The position numbers were made by a program, and so were the translations under genes. The notes under the pieces are model-generated. The model did no database searches. It was not told where the DNA came from and worked only from the letters and a program-made list of their open reading frames with translations. Positions 17,777 through 26,606 of a DNA stretch of 64,000 nt are shown here, one piece after another. The DNA is taken from the NCBI RefSeq assembly GCF_900110225.1, contig NZ_FOCW01000001.1, positions 744,001 to 808,000 of the forward strand, written 5' to 3'. This stretch comes from Allobrachymonas denitrificans DSM 15123. GTDB taxonomy: Bacteria; Pseudomonadota; Gammaproteobacteria; Burkholderiales; Burkholderiaceae_C. The first letter of the stretch is position 1. Each line of letters starts with the position of its first letter.

Positions 17777-19543
17777 TCACGGCCGCAGCTTGCGCCCCAC
17801 GATGCGCCGCAGGAAGCGCAGCTTCTGCCCCAGCGGGAAGCTGCGGAAGTTGGTCTTGGTCGTGCCCTGCGTGAAGGTGGTCTGCCGGCTGTAGTCGATG
17901 GCCACATCCACGATCACTGGCCGCCCCTGTGCGGCCAGTTTTCTGGCCTCCGCGATGGTGCTGTCGATGCAGTGGTTGTCGGGCATGGGCACATAGGCTG
18001 CGCCAGTCGCCTGCGCCACGCCCTGCAGCCCGATGCGGTGCGGCAGCGTGGTGCAGGTCAGGCGCTGGTAGGGCAGTTGCTGGGCCTGCGCGATCTGCGC
18101 CAGCGCACCATCGTTGAACACGCAGAAGATCACGCCCAGGCCATTGGCCGTGGCGGTCATGATCTCCATGCAGCTCATGGCGAAACCGCCGTCGCCCACG
18201 ATGGCCACCACCTCGCGCTGCGGTTGCGCCAGCCGTGCGCCGATGGCGGCGGGCACAGCATAGCCCATGGCGTTGAAGTCGCTGGGCGTCAGCAGGGCGC
18301 TTCCCCGGGGATACGAATACAGTTCCGCCGCCAGAAAGGTGTGATTGCCGTCATCCAACACCGTGATGCTGTCGGCCGGCATCTGCCGGCGCAGGCTGGT
18401 AAAGAAGGCCGCCGGGTTGACGTGCGTCTGGTCACCGTGCTTGAGCCAGCTGTCCAGATAGGCTGCCTTGTCGCTGGCGATCTGGTGTTGCAGGCGGGAG
18501 TTGACCTCGCGTCTGGCCTGGCGATTGCGCAGTTCTTCCAGCAGCGCGCGCAGCACCGGCTGCGCATCACCCACCAGCGCCACCTGGGCCGGATAGTTGG
18601 CGCCAGGCACCTCCGGGTCGATATCCACATGCACCAGCGCCTGCGGCACGCGGGCGCCGAAACTGCCGGTGGGAATTTCGGCAAAGCGGGCACCCACGGC
18701 GAGCAAGGCATCGCACTGGCGGAAGGCATTCTGTGCGGCCGGTACGGCCGAACGGCTGAAACCGAAACCGGCGTGCAGCGGATGGTCTCCCGGAAACACG
18801 GCCAGCCCCTGCAAGGTGGTGCTGACCGGCATCTGCAGCAGCTCTGCCAACGCCACCAGCTCCGCCTGCGCATGCCGCGCCCCCCAGCCCACGAACAGGC
18901 CCGGCTGGCGCGCATGCTGCAGCACATCGGCAGCCTGCCGGATCAGCGCCGCATCGGGCAGGGGAGGCGCTTCAGCAGCCTGCCATTCAGGCACCGCACC
19001 CGCATCGCCGCTGAAGATCTGCAGGTTCACCGGCAGCTCCACCAGCACCGGCCCCGGCACGCCGGAGGTGGCAATGCGGTAGGCCTCGAACAGCGTCGGC
19101 ACCACCTGTGCATGTCCCGTCACCCGAAAGGCGGCCTTGGTGAACCCCCGCGCCATCTCCAGCTGGTCGATGCCGTGCAACTGGTAGCGCCGGCCGCTGT
19201 CGGTGCGCGTGCCGCCCGTCAGCACCAGCATCGGGATGCCGGCCAGATACGCCTCGCCAATACCGCTGGCCGCATGCGTGAGCCCGGCTGCAGGCACGAT
19301 GGCCAGGGTGCCAATGGCGCGTGCCGCACCGTCTGCACCGATGCCGCCCCAGTTCAGCCGGCTGAAGGCATCGGCCATGAAGGCGCCGCCGCCCTCGTGC
19401 GTGACCAGCAGGGGCGTGATCTGCCGGCTCTGCGCCAGTGCGTCGTAGAGCTCGGTGTTGTGCACCCCCGGAATGCCGAAGGTGTGCGTGATGCCGAGCT
19501 GCTCCAGGGCATGCACGGCCAGTTGTGCTGCGGTTTTCTTCAT
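17777..19543 (-). CDS. ThDP-dependent enzyme, acetolactate synthase-like
   Basis: This 588-residue protein has the three-domain layout of the ThDP family (Pyr, central, PP). The catalytic Glu of the Pyr domain is E50 in VTHEGGGAFMADAF. The ThDP-Mg motif is GDGGFAMSC followed about 25 residues later by CVFNDGAL. It lacks an adjacent small regulatory subunit, which argues against a biosynthetic acetolactate synthase and for a decarboxylase or carboligase of unknown substrate. It is 36 bp downstream of the FAD dehydrogenase gene on the same strand, so the two probably form an operon. The ATG at 19543 begins the Pyr domain directly. Confidence 0.85.
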   Translation of the reverse strand: MKKTAAQLAVHALEQLGITHTFGIPGVHNTELYDALAQSRQITPLLVTHEGGGAFMADAFSRLNWGGIGADGAARAIGTLAIVPAAGLTHAASGIGEAYLAGIPMLVLTGGTRTDSGRRYQLHGIDQLEMARGFTKAAFRVTGHAQVVPTLFEAYRIATSGVPGPVLVELPVNLQIFSGDAGAVPEWQAAEAPPLPDAALIRQAADVLQHARQPGLFVGWGARHAQAELVALAELLQMPVSTTLQGLAVFPGDHPLHAGFGFSRSAVPAAQNAFRQCDALLAVGARFAEIPTGSFGARVPQALVHVDIDPEVPGANYPAQVALVGDAQPVLRALLEELRNRQARREVNSRLQHQIASDKAAYLDSWLKHGDQTHVNPAAFFTSLRRQMPADSITVLDDGNHTFLAAELYSYPRGSALLTPSDFNAMGYAVPAAIGARLAQPQREVVAIVGDGGFAMSCMEIMTATANGLGVIFCVFNDGALAQIAQAQQLPYQRLTCTTLPHRIGLQGVAQATGAAYVPMPDNHCIDSTIAEARKLAAQGRPVIVDVAIDYSRQTTFTQGTTKTNFRSFPLGQKLRFLRRIVGRKLRP

Positions 19544-19579
19544 GGCTGGGCCTGCGTCTGCTTGGTGGAACACCACATC

Positions 19580-21202
19580 CTACCTGCCTCCTTGCGACAG
19601 TGCGCGGGCAAGACGTTGCGCACTGTAAATGCAGCCGCCCAGAAAGGTGCCTTCCAGCGCCCGCAGTCCGTTCATGCCACCGCCACCAAAGCCGGCGGCC
19701 TCGCCAATCGCATACAGGCCGGGCACGGCGCTGCCATCCGCGCGCAAGGCCTCGCACGCGAGATTGGTGTGGATGCCGCCCAAACTCTTGCGGCTGATGA
19801 TGTGTTCGCGGATGGCGATCAGCGGCAGTGCCTTGCCATCCAGAATCGGCTGGGCCTTGCAGATGCGCAAGCGATCGCCTTTCCAGCGGCGCAGTTCGGC
19901 AATGCGCTGGCGTTGCGGGTCGGTGCTGGCTTCGCCCTGGGCCACTTCCTGATCGTACCGCACCACCATGTCGCGCAGGGCCTTGGCGTCCACCGCCTGG
20001 TCGCCCTGCAGCGCGTTCATGCGCTCCGCCAATTCCTCCAGAGATTGCCCCGTCACCACATCCGTGCTGTGCGCCAGCACTTCATCCACCAGTCGCCGGT
20101 TGCCCAGCAGCAGGTCGCGCAATATGCCCAGCCTGCTGTGGTTGCGGATCGACGGATTGAATTCGGCACCCGAAATCGCCAGCTCCTTCAGCGCAATGCG
20201 GTGGTTGAGCAGCTGCCAGGAACAGGCCTTGTCCTGCGCGCAGATCTGCGTGACCAGATCGCGCGTGTCGTAGCCGCTCACCAGCGGAGGCCAGATGCGC
20301 TCGCCGCGCCAGTTCAGCCACAGCGCCGAGCGCGGCGGCACCAGCGACAGGCCATGCTCCGGCTTGCGTGGCCCCCAGTGGCGGATGCCGGCGGCATAGT
20401 TCCACTGCCGGTCCAGATGCGTGAGTTCGGCGCCCGCCTGCTGCGCTGCCTGATGCAGCCGGCCATCGGCATACGGATGCGCGCCGTTGAGCAGGGTTTC
20501 CGGCGGACGGTTCCAGTCGGCATGCCAGTGCTGCCGGACCAGATCCAGATTGCCGTTGATGCCGCCGGCAGCCACGATCACCACCGGCGCTTCGGCTTCA
20601 AATGCCTCGCCACTGGCTTCTCGCACGCCCGCGCAGCCGCTCACGGCACCGGCAGTGGTCTGCAGGCTTTCCACCCGGTGTTGGCAGAGCAGGGTGAGCC
20701 GATCCCGCTGCGGATGCAGCAGCAGGCGCTGCACCAGCGTCTGCATCAGCCCGTGCCCGGTGCCCCACACCACATGCCAGCGCGGTACGGAGTTGCCGCC
20801 GCCCCCGGGCGTCATGCCGCGCTCCACCCAGAGCGGCAAGGGCAAAAAGGACACACCTTGCCCGCGCAGCCAGTGATATACATCCTGCAGGCAGTCATGC
20901 ACATAGTGCTCGGCCCAGCGGCGTGGCCAGTGGTCGACGGCACTGTCGCGGGAAAAATCGCCAAAGCGCAGCCAGTCCTGCAGCGCCTGTTCGGGCGTGT
21001 CCTGGATGCGCTGGCGTCTCTGCTCCGGCGTGTCCACCAGCAGGATGCCGCCAAAGCTTTCCTTCGCCAGGCCGCCCAGGTTCTGTTCGGTATCGCGGTC
21101 CAGCAGCAGCACGCGCCGCCCCTGGTCCAGCAGGCGCAGGGCGCACACAATGCCTGCCAGTCCGGCTCCGATGATCAGGATGTCGCCCGCATGTCGCTCC
21201 AC
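19580..21202 (-). CDS. FAD-binding dehydrogenase (fumarate reductase/ketosteroid dehydrogenase-like)
   Basis: This 540-residue flavoprotein has the N-terminal dinucleotide fold ILIIGAGLAGIVCALRLL (about 8-25) and the characteristic LGGLAKESFGGILLVDTPEQ. The C-terminal FAD motif is ALRADGSAVPGLYAIGEAAG followed by GGGGMNGLRALEGTFLGG. It resembles the PRK12834-type group whose substrates are undefined. The start is a GTG with GGGAG six to seven bases upstream. It precedes the ThDP enzyme, suggesting a two-step oxidation of one compound. Confidence 0.87.
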   Translation of the reverse strand: MERHAGDILIIGAGLAGIVCALRLLDQGRRVLLLDRDTEQNLGGLAKESFGGILLVDTPEQRRQRIQDTPEQALQDWLRFGDFSRDSAVDHWPRRWAEHYVHDCLQDVYHWLRGQGVSFLPLPLWVERGMTPGGGGNSVPRWHVVWGTGHGLMQTLVQRLLLHPQRDRLTLLCQHRVESLQTTAGAVSGCAGVREASGEAFEAEAPVVIVAAGGINGNLDLVRQHWHADWNRPPETLLNGAHPYADGRLHQAAQQAGAELTHLDRQWNYAAGIRHWGPRKPEHGLSLVPPRSALWLNWRGERIWPPLVSGYDTRDLVTQICAQDKACSWQLLNHRIALKELAISGAEFNPSIRNHSRLGILRDLLLGNRRLVDEVLAHSTDVVTGQSLEELAERMNALQGDQAVDAKALRDMVVRYDQEVAQGEASTDPQRQRIAELRRWKGDRLRICKAQPILDGKALPLIAIREHIISRKSLGGIHTNLACEALRADGSAVPGLYAIGEAAGFGGGGMNGLRALEGTFLGGCIYSAQRLARALSQGGR

Positions 21203-21296
21203 GTTGTCTCCCGAAAAAATAGCACGGTCGTATCGTAGAAAGCGGCCCGGTATCGGGCTACTGAGGTTTTCCAGTAGGGCAGCGGCATCGTTGCGC

Positions 21297-21302
21297 TACC
21301 AT
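21297..21302 (+). promoter_or_regulatory. -10-like TACCAT before the CPBP protease gene
   Basis: TACCAT lies six bases before the ATG at 21309 within GCGCTACCATGCC, the same context as before the HlyD-family gene. No ribosome binding site fits between. Confidence 0.38.
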
Positions 21303-21308
21303 GCCGGC

Positions 21309-22250
21309 ATGACTTCTCCCGGCGACCCGTCCATTTTCGAGCCCGTCCGCTACCCCCAATGGCAGCGTGCGCTAGGCAGCCGCTGGTGGAAGCCGTGGCT
21401 GGCCTTGCTGATTTTCGGACTGATCTATGGCGGCTCACTGCTGCTGTTGCGCGCCGGAGTCAACGCCCTCGGCCCGGGCGTCCGTGCAGACGAAGTGCCC
21501 TGGTTCCTGCTCCTGCTCAACCTGTCCCTGATCGGGCTGATACCGGCCAGCATGCTGGCTGTCCGGCTGGGCTACTGGCATCCGGCCGGATCGCTGTTGT
21601 CGCTCTGGCAGCGCATGCGCTGGGGCTGGCTGCTGCGTGCCTGGGCGGTGAGCTGGCTGGCCATGGGGCCGCTGTTGCTGCTGGACCTGTTTCTTGTCGC
21701 GCCGCATCCGATCGACCTGCGTGGACAGATGCTCTGGCCCGTGGTGATGCTGCTGTTCCTCACGCCCCTGCAATGCGCAGGCGAGGAGCTGGCCTTTCGC
21801 GGCCTGGCGGCGCAGGTCGTGGGCAGCTTTTTCCGCCAGCGCGTGGTATCCATTGCGCTTTCGCTGCTGATTCCCTCCCTGCTGTTTGCCATGATGCATG
21901 GGCCCCAGGATGGCCCGCTGTTCCTGGCCCGTTTTGGCCTGGGCCTGCTGTTCGGCTGGCTCACCCTGCGCACCGGCGGGCTGGAGGCGGCGATTGCGCT
22001 GCACACGCTCAACAACCAGACCGCGTTTCTGGATGCGATTTTCACCAACCAACTGCAGGAAGCGCTGTTCATGACCAAGGTGGACTGGATCACGGCGGTG
22101 GTGCAACTGCTGCTGGTCGGCCTGGCCGCATGGATCATATGGCGCGCCTACCAGAACCGCGAAGCCGCACGCTGGACGCTACCGCACTGGCCGGCGCAAA
22201 AGCCTGTGGCTACCGCTGAGGCCAACGAGAGCAGGGCGGCGCAGGGCTGA
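21309..22250 (+). CDS. CPBP-family intramembrane glutamic protease
   Basis: This 313-residue inner-membrane protein has about eight helices. The three family motifs are present: CAGEELAFRGLA with E159, E160 and R164; FAMMHG with H197; and LHTLNN with H232 and N236. This is the Abi/CAAX-like glutamic protease set, so the active site looks intact. Substrates of bacterial members are mostly unknown; bacteriocin self-immunity and protein secretion have been proposed. No peptide-maturation partner is nearby. Confidence 0.88.
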   Translation: MTSPGDPSIFEPVRYPQWQRALGSRWWKPWLALLIFGLIYGGSLLLLRAGVNALGPGVRADEVPWFLLLLNLSLIGLIPASMLAVRLGYWHPAGSLLSLWQRMRWGWLLRAWAVSWLAMGPLLLLDLFLVAPHPIDLRGQMLWPVVMLLFLTPLQCAGEELAFRGLAAQVVGSFFRQRVVSIALSLLIPSLLFAMMHGPQDGPLFLARFGLGLLFGWLTLRTGGLEAAIALHTLNNQTAFLDAIFTNQLQEALFMTKVDWITAVVQLLLVGLAAWIIWRAYQNREAARWTLPHWPAQKPVATAEANESRAAQG

Positions 22251-22281
22251 AGGGATGCCCGTGCCGCTTTCTGCCGCATGG

Positions 22282-22295
22282 GTTACAATCGCAAC
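22282..22295 (+). promoter_or_regulatory. candidate promoter and operator of the zinc-type ABC operon
   Basis: GTTACAATCGCAAC contains the -10-like TACAAT and is also an imperfect dyad with GTT and AAC ends. A second GTTGC follows at 22299. A Zur-type repressor site overlapping the promoter would be expected here, but the match to known Zur boxes is weak. Confidence 0.35.
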
Positions 22296-22362
22296 CTTGT
22301 TGCAGTAGTGTGTCAGCGCTGGCCTGACCACTGCCATTCCCTCTCAACCCCCGGAACCCTCC

Positions 22363-22458
22363 ATGAAATCCCTGCTGCTCGATGGCATGCTCTGGCGCCT
22401 GCTCTGGGTGGCCGTGCTGCTGGCCGTGATCTGGCTGGTCTACTTTGCGGTGATCTGA
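22363..22458 (+). CDS. 31-residue membrane peptide at the head of the zinc ABC operon
   Basis: The frame from the ATG at 22363 to the TGA at 22458 encodes 31 residues. After MKSLLLDGMLWR comes one hydrophobic helix, LLWVAVLLAVIWLVYFAVI, that reaches the C-terminus. The TGA touches the ATG of the ABC ATPase gene with no gap, so it must be translated for coupling or read through. There is no known family I can name. It may be a small subunit or simply a translational leader. Its clean start, one helix and exact junction make it more likely real than chance. Confidence 0.55.
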   Translation: MKSLLLDGMLWRLLWVAVLLAVIWLVYFAVI

Positions 22459-23235
22459 ATGCCCCTGGTGCTCGACAACATCACCGTGAGTTACCGCAGC
22501 GTGCCCGCCGTGCACCATGTGTACGCGCGCTTCGAGGAGGGCAGTTCCTGGGCCATCTTCGGCCCCAACGGCGCCGGCAAGAGCACGCTGCTCAAGGCCA
22601 TGATGCGCCTGCTGCCGATCGACACCGGCAGCGTGCAATGGCAGGGCGTGGAGCGCCGCGATCTCGCCTACCTGCCCCAGCTGGCCGAAATCGACCGCAC
22701 CCTGCCCATGAGCGTGTTCGAGCTCACGGCGCTGGGCCTGTGGCATGAAATGGGCAGCTTCGGTGGCCTGCGCCCGCAGCAGCGCCAGCGTGTCCATCAG
22801 GCGCTGGAGCGCGTGGGCATGGACGCCCAGGCGCAGCGCCCGATTGCGGCACTCTCCAGCGGCCAGTTCCAGCGTGTGCTGTTCGCGCGCATGCTGGTGC
22901 AGGAAGCACGCTTTCTGCTGCTCGATGAACCCTTCAACGCCATGGACGCCCATACCACCCACGCACTGCTGCACGTGCTGCGCGACTGCGTGGCGGCAGG
23001 CAAGGGCGTGATCGCCGTGGTGCACGACCGCGAACAGGCTCGCACCCAGTTCGACAACACGCTGCTGCTGGCCCGCGAAGTGGTGGCCAGCGGGCCATCC
23101 ATGCAGGTGCTCACGCAGGCCAACCTGCACCAGGCCGACGGTTTCCGCCAGGAAGTGCGTGCCGACGAATGGTGCGATGTGCAACCCGACCAGCTCCAGC
23201 CCCCGCAGCACCTCCATCATCACCACCATGATTGA
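22459..23235 (+). CDS. znuC: zinc/manganese-type ABC transporter ATP-binding protein
   Basis: This 258-residue ATPase has Walker A GPNGAGKST (35-43), the signature LSSGQFQRVLFARM and Walker B FLLLDEPFNAMD. The Q-loop context LPQLAEIDRTLPMSVFE is typical of the ZnuC/MntB group. The C-terminus ends in a His-rich tail, HLHHHHHD, that may bind metal. It directly abuts the small peptide and overlaps the permease by eight bases. The substrate is most likely zinc from the binding protein downstream. Confidence 0.88.
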   Translation: MPLVLDNITVSYRSVPAVHHVYARFEEGSSWAIFGPNGAGKSTLLKAMMRLLPIDTGSVQWQGVERRDLAYLPQLAEIDRTLPMSVFELTALGLWHEMGSFGGLRPQQRQRVHQALERVGMDAQAQRPIAALSSGQFQRVLFARMLVQEARFLLLDEPFNAMDAHTTHALLHVLRDCVAAGKGVIAVVHDREQARTQFDNTLLLAREVVASGPSMQVLTQANLHQADGFRQEVRADEWCDVQPDQLQPPQHLHHHHHD

Positions 23236-24145
23236 CGCCAGCCTGCTGCACGATCTGCTGATCGGCCCCTTTGTCGAATTCGATTTCATGCGCCGCGCGC
23301 TTGCCGGCGTGCTGTTCCTGTCGCTCAGCGCCGCCCCTATCGGTGTGCTGCTGATGCTGCGCCGCATGAGCCTGATGGGCGATGCCATCAGCCATGCCGT
23401 GCTGCCGGGGGTGGCAGCCGGCTACATGCTGGCCGGCTTCAACATCACCGCCATGGGCCTGGGCGGCCTGATCGCCGGCCTGGTGGTGGCGCTCGGCGTG
23501 GGTCTGGCCAGCCGCTATTCCAGCCTGAAGGAAGACGCCAACTTCGCTGCCTTCTACCTCACCTGCCTCGCCATCGGGGTGCTCATGGTCAGCCGCCAGG
23601 GCAGCCAGGTCGATTTGCTGCACCTGCTGTTCGGCTCGGTGCTGGCGGTGGATGTACCCACGCTCACCCTGGTGGCCGGCGTGGCCAGCATCACGCTGGT
23701 GGTGCTGGCGCTGATCTACCGGCCGCTGCTGGTGCAGATCGTCGATCCCGTTTTTCTGCAGGCCGTGGGCGCGCGCGGCACGCTTTGGCATGTGCTGTTC
23801 CTGATGCTGGTGGTGCTGAATCTGGTGGCCGGTTTCCAGGCGCTCGGCACGCTGATGGCAGTAGGCCTGATGATGCTGCCCGCCATCACCGCACGCCTCT
23901 GGCGCGACCGCATGGGCGCCATCATGCTGCTGGCCGTGCTGATCGCGCTGGTGTGCGGCTACGGTGGCCTGCTGCTGTCCTTCCATGTAGACCTGCCGTC
24001 CGGCCCCGCCATCATCCTGCTGTGTGGTGGCGTGTACCTGTTTTCGCTGCTTTTCGCCAGCCAGGGCGGCATGATCCCGCGCTGGCTCTCGCACCGGCAC
24101 CACCAGCGTGCCGGCTTCACTCCCGACCGAAAGGATGCCTCATGA
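23228..24145 (+). CDS. znuB: zinc/manganese-type ABC transporter permease
   Basis: This 305-residue inner-membrane protein of the ABC-3 family has about eight or nine helices. The family motif MSLMGDAISHAVLPGVAAGY is at about 50-70, and GTLMAVGLMMLPAITARLW is near 215. The ATG at 23228 overlaps the end of the ATPase gene and was chosen because upstream in-frame codons would run through the His-rich tail region. The stop overlaps the next start as ATGA. Confidence 0.9.
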   Translation: MIDASLLHDLLIGPFVEFDFMRRALAGVLFLSLSAAPIGVLLMLRRMSLMGDAISHAVLPGVAAGYMLAGFNITAMGLGGLIAGLVVALGVGLASRYSSLKEDANFAAFYLTCLAIGVLMVSRQGSQVDLLHLLFGSVLAVDVPTLTLVAGVASITLVVLALIYRPLLVQIVDPVFLQAVGARGTLWHVLFLMLVVLNLVAGFQALGTLMAVGLMMLPAITARLWRDRMGAIMLLAVLIALVCGYGGLLLSFHVDLPSGPAIILLCGGVYLFSLLFASQGGMIPRWLSHRHHQRAGFTPDRKDAS

Positions 24146-25056
24146 CCCGTTTCTTCAAGGCGCTGCTCGCCACCTGCACCCTGGCTGCCAGCCAGTCCTT
24201 CGCCGCCGCACCGGTGCCGGTGGTTGCCAGTTTCAGCATTCTGGGCGATGTGGCGCGCGCAATTGGGGGCGAGCGCGTCAAGGTGGAAACGCTGGTCGGC
24301 CCCAATCAGGATGCACACGTCTATCAGGCCAAGCCGGCCGATATCCAGAAGATCCGCGCTGCCAAGGTGGTGCTGGTGAACGGCCTTGGCTTTGAAGGCG
24401 CCAGCATCCAGCGCGCCGTGCGCGACAGCAAGGTCTACAGTCTGGCGGCCAGCAAGGGCATTCCCACCATCAAGGTGGAGGAGGACGACCACGACCACAA
24501 GGGCCATGACCATGGCCACGACCACGGTGACGTCGATCCCCACGTCTGGACCAACCCCGCAGTCATGCAGCGCTATGCCCAGAACGTGGCCGGTGCCCTG
24601 ATCATTGCCGACCCCGAAGGCCGCCTCTACTACGGCCAGCGCCTGCTCGACTACCAGCAGACCCTGCGTGAGCTGGATACCTGGGCAGCGCAACAGTTCG
24701 ACAGCGTGCCCAAGGCCGAGCGCAAGGTGCTGACCGGCCATGACGCCTTCGCCTACCTCGGCAAGCGCTACGACGTGCAGTTCCTGTCCCCGCAGGGCAC
24801 CAGCACCGAGAGCGAAGCCTCTGCCCGCACTGTCGCCAAGCTGATCCAGCAGGTGAAGCAGGAAAAGGTCAAGGCCGTGTTCGTCGAGAACATCAAGGAT
24901 CCGCGCCTGGTGCAGCAGCTGGCCAAGGAGGCCGGCGTGACCGTGCAGACAGCACCGCTCTACGCCGATGCCCTGAGCCCCGCCGGCGGCCCGGCCACCA
25001 GCTACGTGAACATGATGCGCCACAACGTGACGCAGATGGTCAAGGCGATGAAGTAA
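24142..25056 (+). CDS. znuA: zinc-type ABC transporter substrate-binding protein
   Basis: This 304-residue cluster A-I periplasmic binding protein has a signal peptide ending at about residue 22 (SFAAA). Likely metal ligands are H59 (DAHVY), H134 (VDPHVW), the His in TGHDAFAYLG and a late Asp. A His/Asp-rich loop lies at about 115-130 (DDHDHKGHDHGHDHGD), the feature that marks zinc binders such as ZnuA and is absent from manganese binders. It is the last gene of the operon and is followed by a strong terminator. Confidence 0.9.
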   Translation: MTRFFKALLATCTLAASQSFAAAPVPVVASFSILGDVARAIGGERVKVETLVGPNQDAHVYQAKPADIQKIRAAKVVLVNGLGFEGASIQRAVRDSKVYSLAASKGIPTIKVEEDDHDHKGHDHGHDHGDVDPHVWTNPAVMQRYAQNVAGALIIADPEGRLYYGQRLLDYQQTLRELDTWAAQQFDSVPKAERKVLTGHDAFAYLGKRYDVQFLSPQGTSTESEASARTVAKLIQQVKQEKVKAVFVENIKDPRLVQQLAKEAGVTVQTAPLYADALSPAGGPATSYVNMMRHNVTQMVKAMK

Positions 25057-25064
25057 GCACAGTC

Positions 25065-25096
25065 ACAACGGGAGCCACAGCGCTCCCGTTGTTTTG
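25065..25096 (+). terminator. terminator of the zinc ABC operon
   Basis: ACAACGGGAGC (25065-25075) pairs with GCTCCCGTTGT (25082-25092) around a six-base loop, followed by TTT. The 11-bp perfect stem is a convincing intrinsic terminator. Confidence 0.85.
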
Positions 25097-25128
25097 AGAG
25101 GGGCCGATTGCGGGGCAATCAGGAGTTT

Positions 25129-26043
25129 TTATTCCAGAAACAGGCCAGGATCGACCGACGCTTGGTTCAGCAGTACCGACCAGTGCAAATGCGGCCCCGT
25201 CACGCGGCCGGTGGCGCCCACGGCACCCACCGTGTCGCCACGTTTCACCTTCTGTCCCGGCTGCACATCGATGCGGCTCAGATGGCACAGCATGCTGAGC
25301 AGGCCCTGGCCATGGTCGATCCAGACCGTGTTGCCATTGAAGAAATAGTCACCAGTATCGATCACCGTGCCGTCTGCAGGCGACATCACGGCCTGCCCGG
25401 TTGGTGCGGGAATGTCGGCCCCGCTGTGCGGCGCCCGCGGCTGCCCGTTGAACACGCGCCGCTTGCCAAAGCTGTTGCTCAGCCTGCCGGCCGTAGGCTG
25501 CTGCAGCCGCAGCGAAAACGCCGTCTCCGGGCTGAAGCGCTGCTTGACCTTGGCCTGATGCGCTGCCTCGCGCTGGTAGCGCGCCGTGTCTTCGGGCGAG
25601 AGATCCACCACCTTGGGTGACACCTTCAGATGCTGTTCGGCATAGGTCTTGGGTGCGATCGCGTAGGCAATGGTGCGCGTCCCGTTGCCGTCGCGCAGCG
25701 TCAGCCGGGCCTCGCCGGGTTGGGCCGACAGTGGAATGCCGACGACCGCCACCATGCCGCGCGCATCGGTGCTGAGCAGCACCGGTGTGCCGTTTTCCGT
25801 GGTCACCCGGGGATCGCCCTGGATGGCTCCGAGCGGCACGATGGCCACGCCGCCCGGCACCGCTTCGGAGCGGGGCAGTTGGGGCAGTGGCGGCATCGCC
25901 ATGCCGGCCGGTGCGCTGGCGAGGGCACCGGTGGCCAGCAGCGCCTGCAGCAGCACGCGGCGCGGTAGCAGCGGCATGCTGTCGGCCTGTTCGGCAGCAG
26001 GGGCGATGGTGCGCGAATAGGGGCTGGTGGATGCGAACGTCAT
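25129..26043 (-). CDS. M23-family metallopeptidase
   Basis: This 304-residue peptidoglycan endopeptidase of the lysostaphin/LytM type begins with a polar stretch, RRVLLQALLATGALASA, that looks like a secretion signal. The M23 domain is at about 190-300. HSGADIP supplies the HxxxD ligands, and GPHLHW supplies the catalytic HxH. An N-terminal beta domain (about 60-150) precedes it. The ATG at 26043 has GAGGAG five to ten bases upstream. It converges with the zinc operon. Expected role is cell-wall remodelling. Confidence 0.9.
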   Translation of the reverse strand: MTFASTSPYSRTIAPAAEQADSMPLLPRRVLLQALLATGALASAPAGMAMPPLPQLPRSEAVPGGVAIVPLGAIQGDPRVTTENGTPVLLSTDARGMVAVVGIPLSAQPGEARLTLRDGNGTRTIAYAIAPKTYAEQHLKVSPKVVDLSPEDTARYQREAAHQAKVKQRFSPETAFSLRLQQPTAGRLSNSFGKRRVFNGQPRAPHSGADIPAPTGQAVMSPADGTVIDTGDYFFNGNTVWIDHGQGLLSMLCHLSRIDVQPGQKVKRGDTVGAVGATGRVTGPHLHWSVLLNQASVDPGLFLE

Positions 26044-26216
26044 GGCAACTCCTCGATACCTGCTTGCCATGCTAGGGCCAAAATCGCCGGCCAGGCACCC
26101 GCCGGGGCAAAAAAGCGTGATATCCGCAATAACGGCATGGCTGCGAGGGCCTTGCCTCGTCATCCCGCCGGGTGCAGACCACAATGGTGGCATGTCCACT
26201 CTGTCAGGAGACTGCG

Positions 26217-26591
26217 ATGTACCACCTGCAACGTGCCTATGATTACGACGCGCAGTCAGGCCAGCATGCGGTCTTGCTGGATCGCCTGTGGCCGCGCGGC
26301 CTGAGCAAGCAGAAGCTCGCGGGCGTGGTCTGGGAAAAGGACGCCACGCCGTCCACCGAACTGCGGCACTGGCTGCACGAAGACCACGAAGGGCGTTTCG
26401 ACAGCTTCAGCACGCGCTTCACCCAGGAGTTGACCGATAGCGAAGCGGCACAGCAAGCGCTGCAACGCATCCGCTCGCTGCACCGCGAGCACGGCGCGGT
26501 GACCCTGCTGACTGCCGCGCGCGATCCGGAACACAGCCACCTCAGCGTGCTGGCCAAGGTGCTGAAGCAGCGGGGCAAGACAGCGCACTGA
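26217..26591 (+). CDS. DUF488 family protein
   Basis: This 124-residue protein belongs to the DUF488/YeaO group, with HAVLLDRLWPRGLSKQKL near the N-terminus and VTLLTAARDPEHSHLSVL near the end. The family is widespread, has no confirmed function and often sits near metal or sulfur genes. The ATG at 26217 has AGGAG upstream. It is divergent from the M23 gene and ends 15 bp before the converging sulfur-transporter pair. Confidence 0.85.
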   Translation: MYHLQRAYDYDAQSGQHAVLLDRLWPRGLSKQKLAGVVWEKDATPSTELRHWLHEDHEGRFDSFSTRFTQELTDSEAAQQALQRIRSLHREHGAVTLLTAARDPEHSHLSVLAKVLKQRGKTAH

Positions 26592-26606
26592 CCGCGCTGT
26601 CTGGTG

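Noticed and set aside
17972-21238. A 1088-codon open frame on the plus strand
   Set aside because: It is antisense to the ThDP enzyme and FAD dehydrogenase genes, which have complete catalytic motifs. Its product is His/Arg/Gln-rich and matches no family. High GC leaves such frames open by chance.
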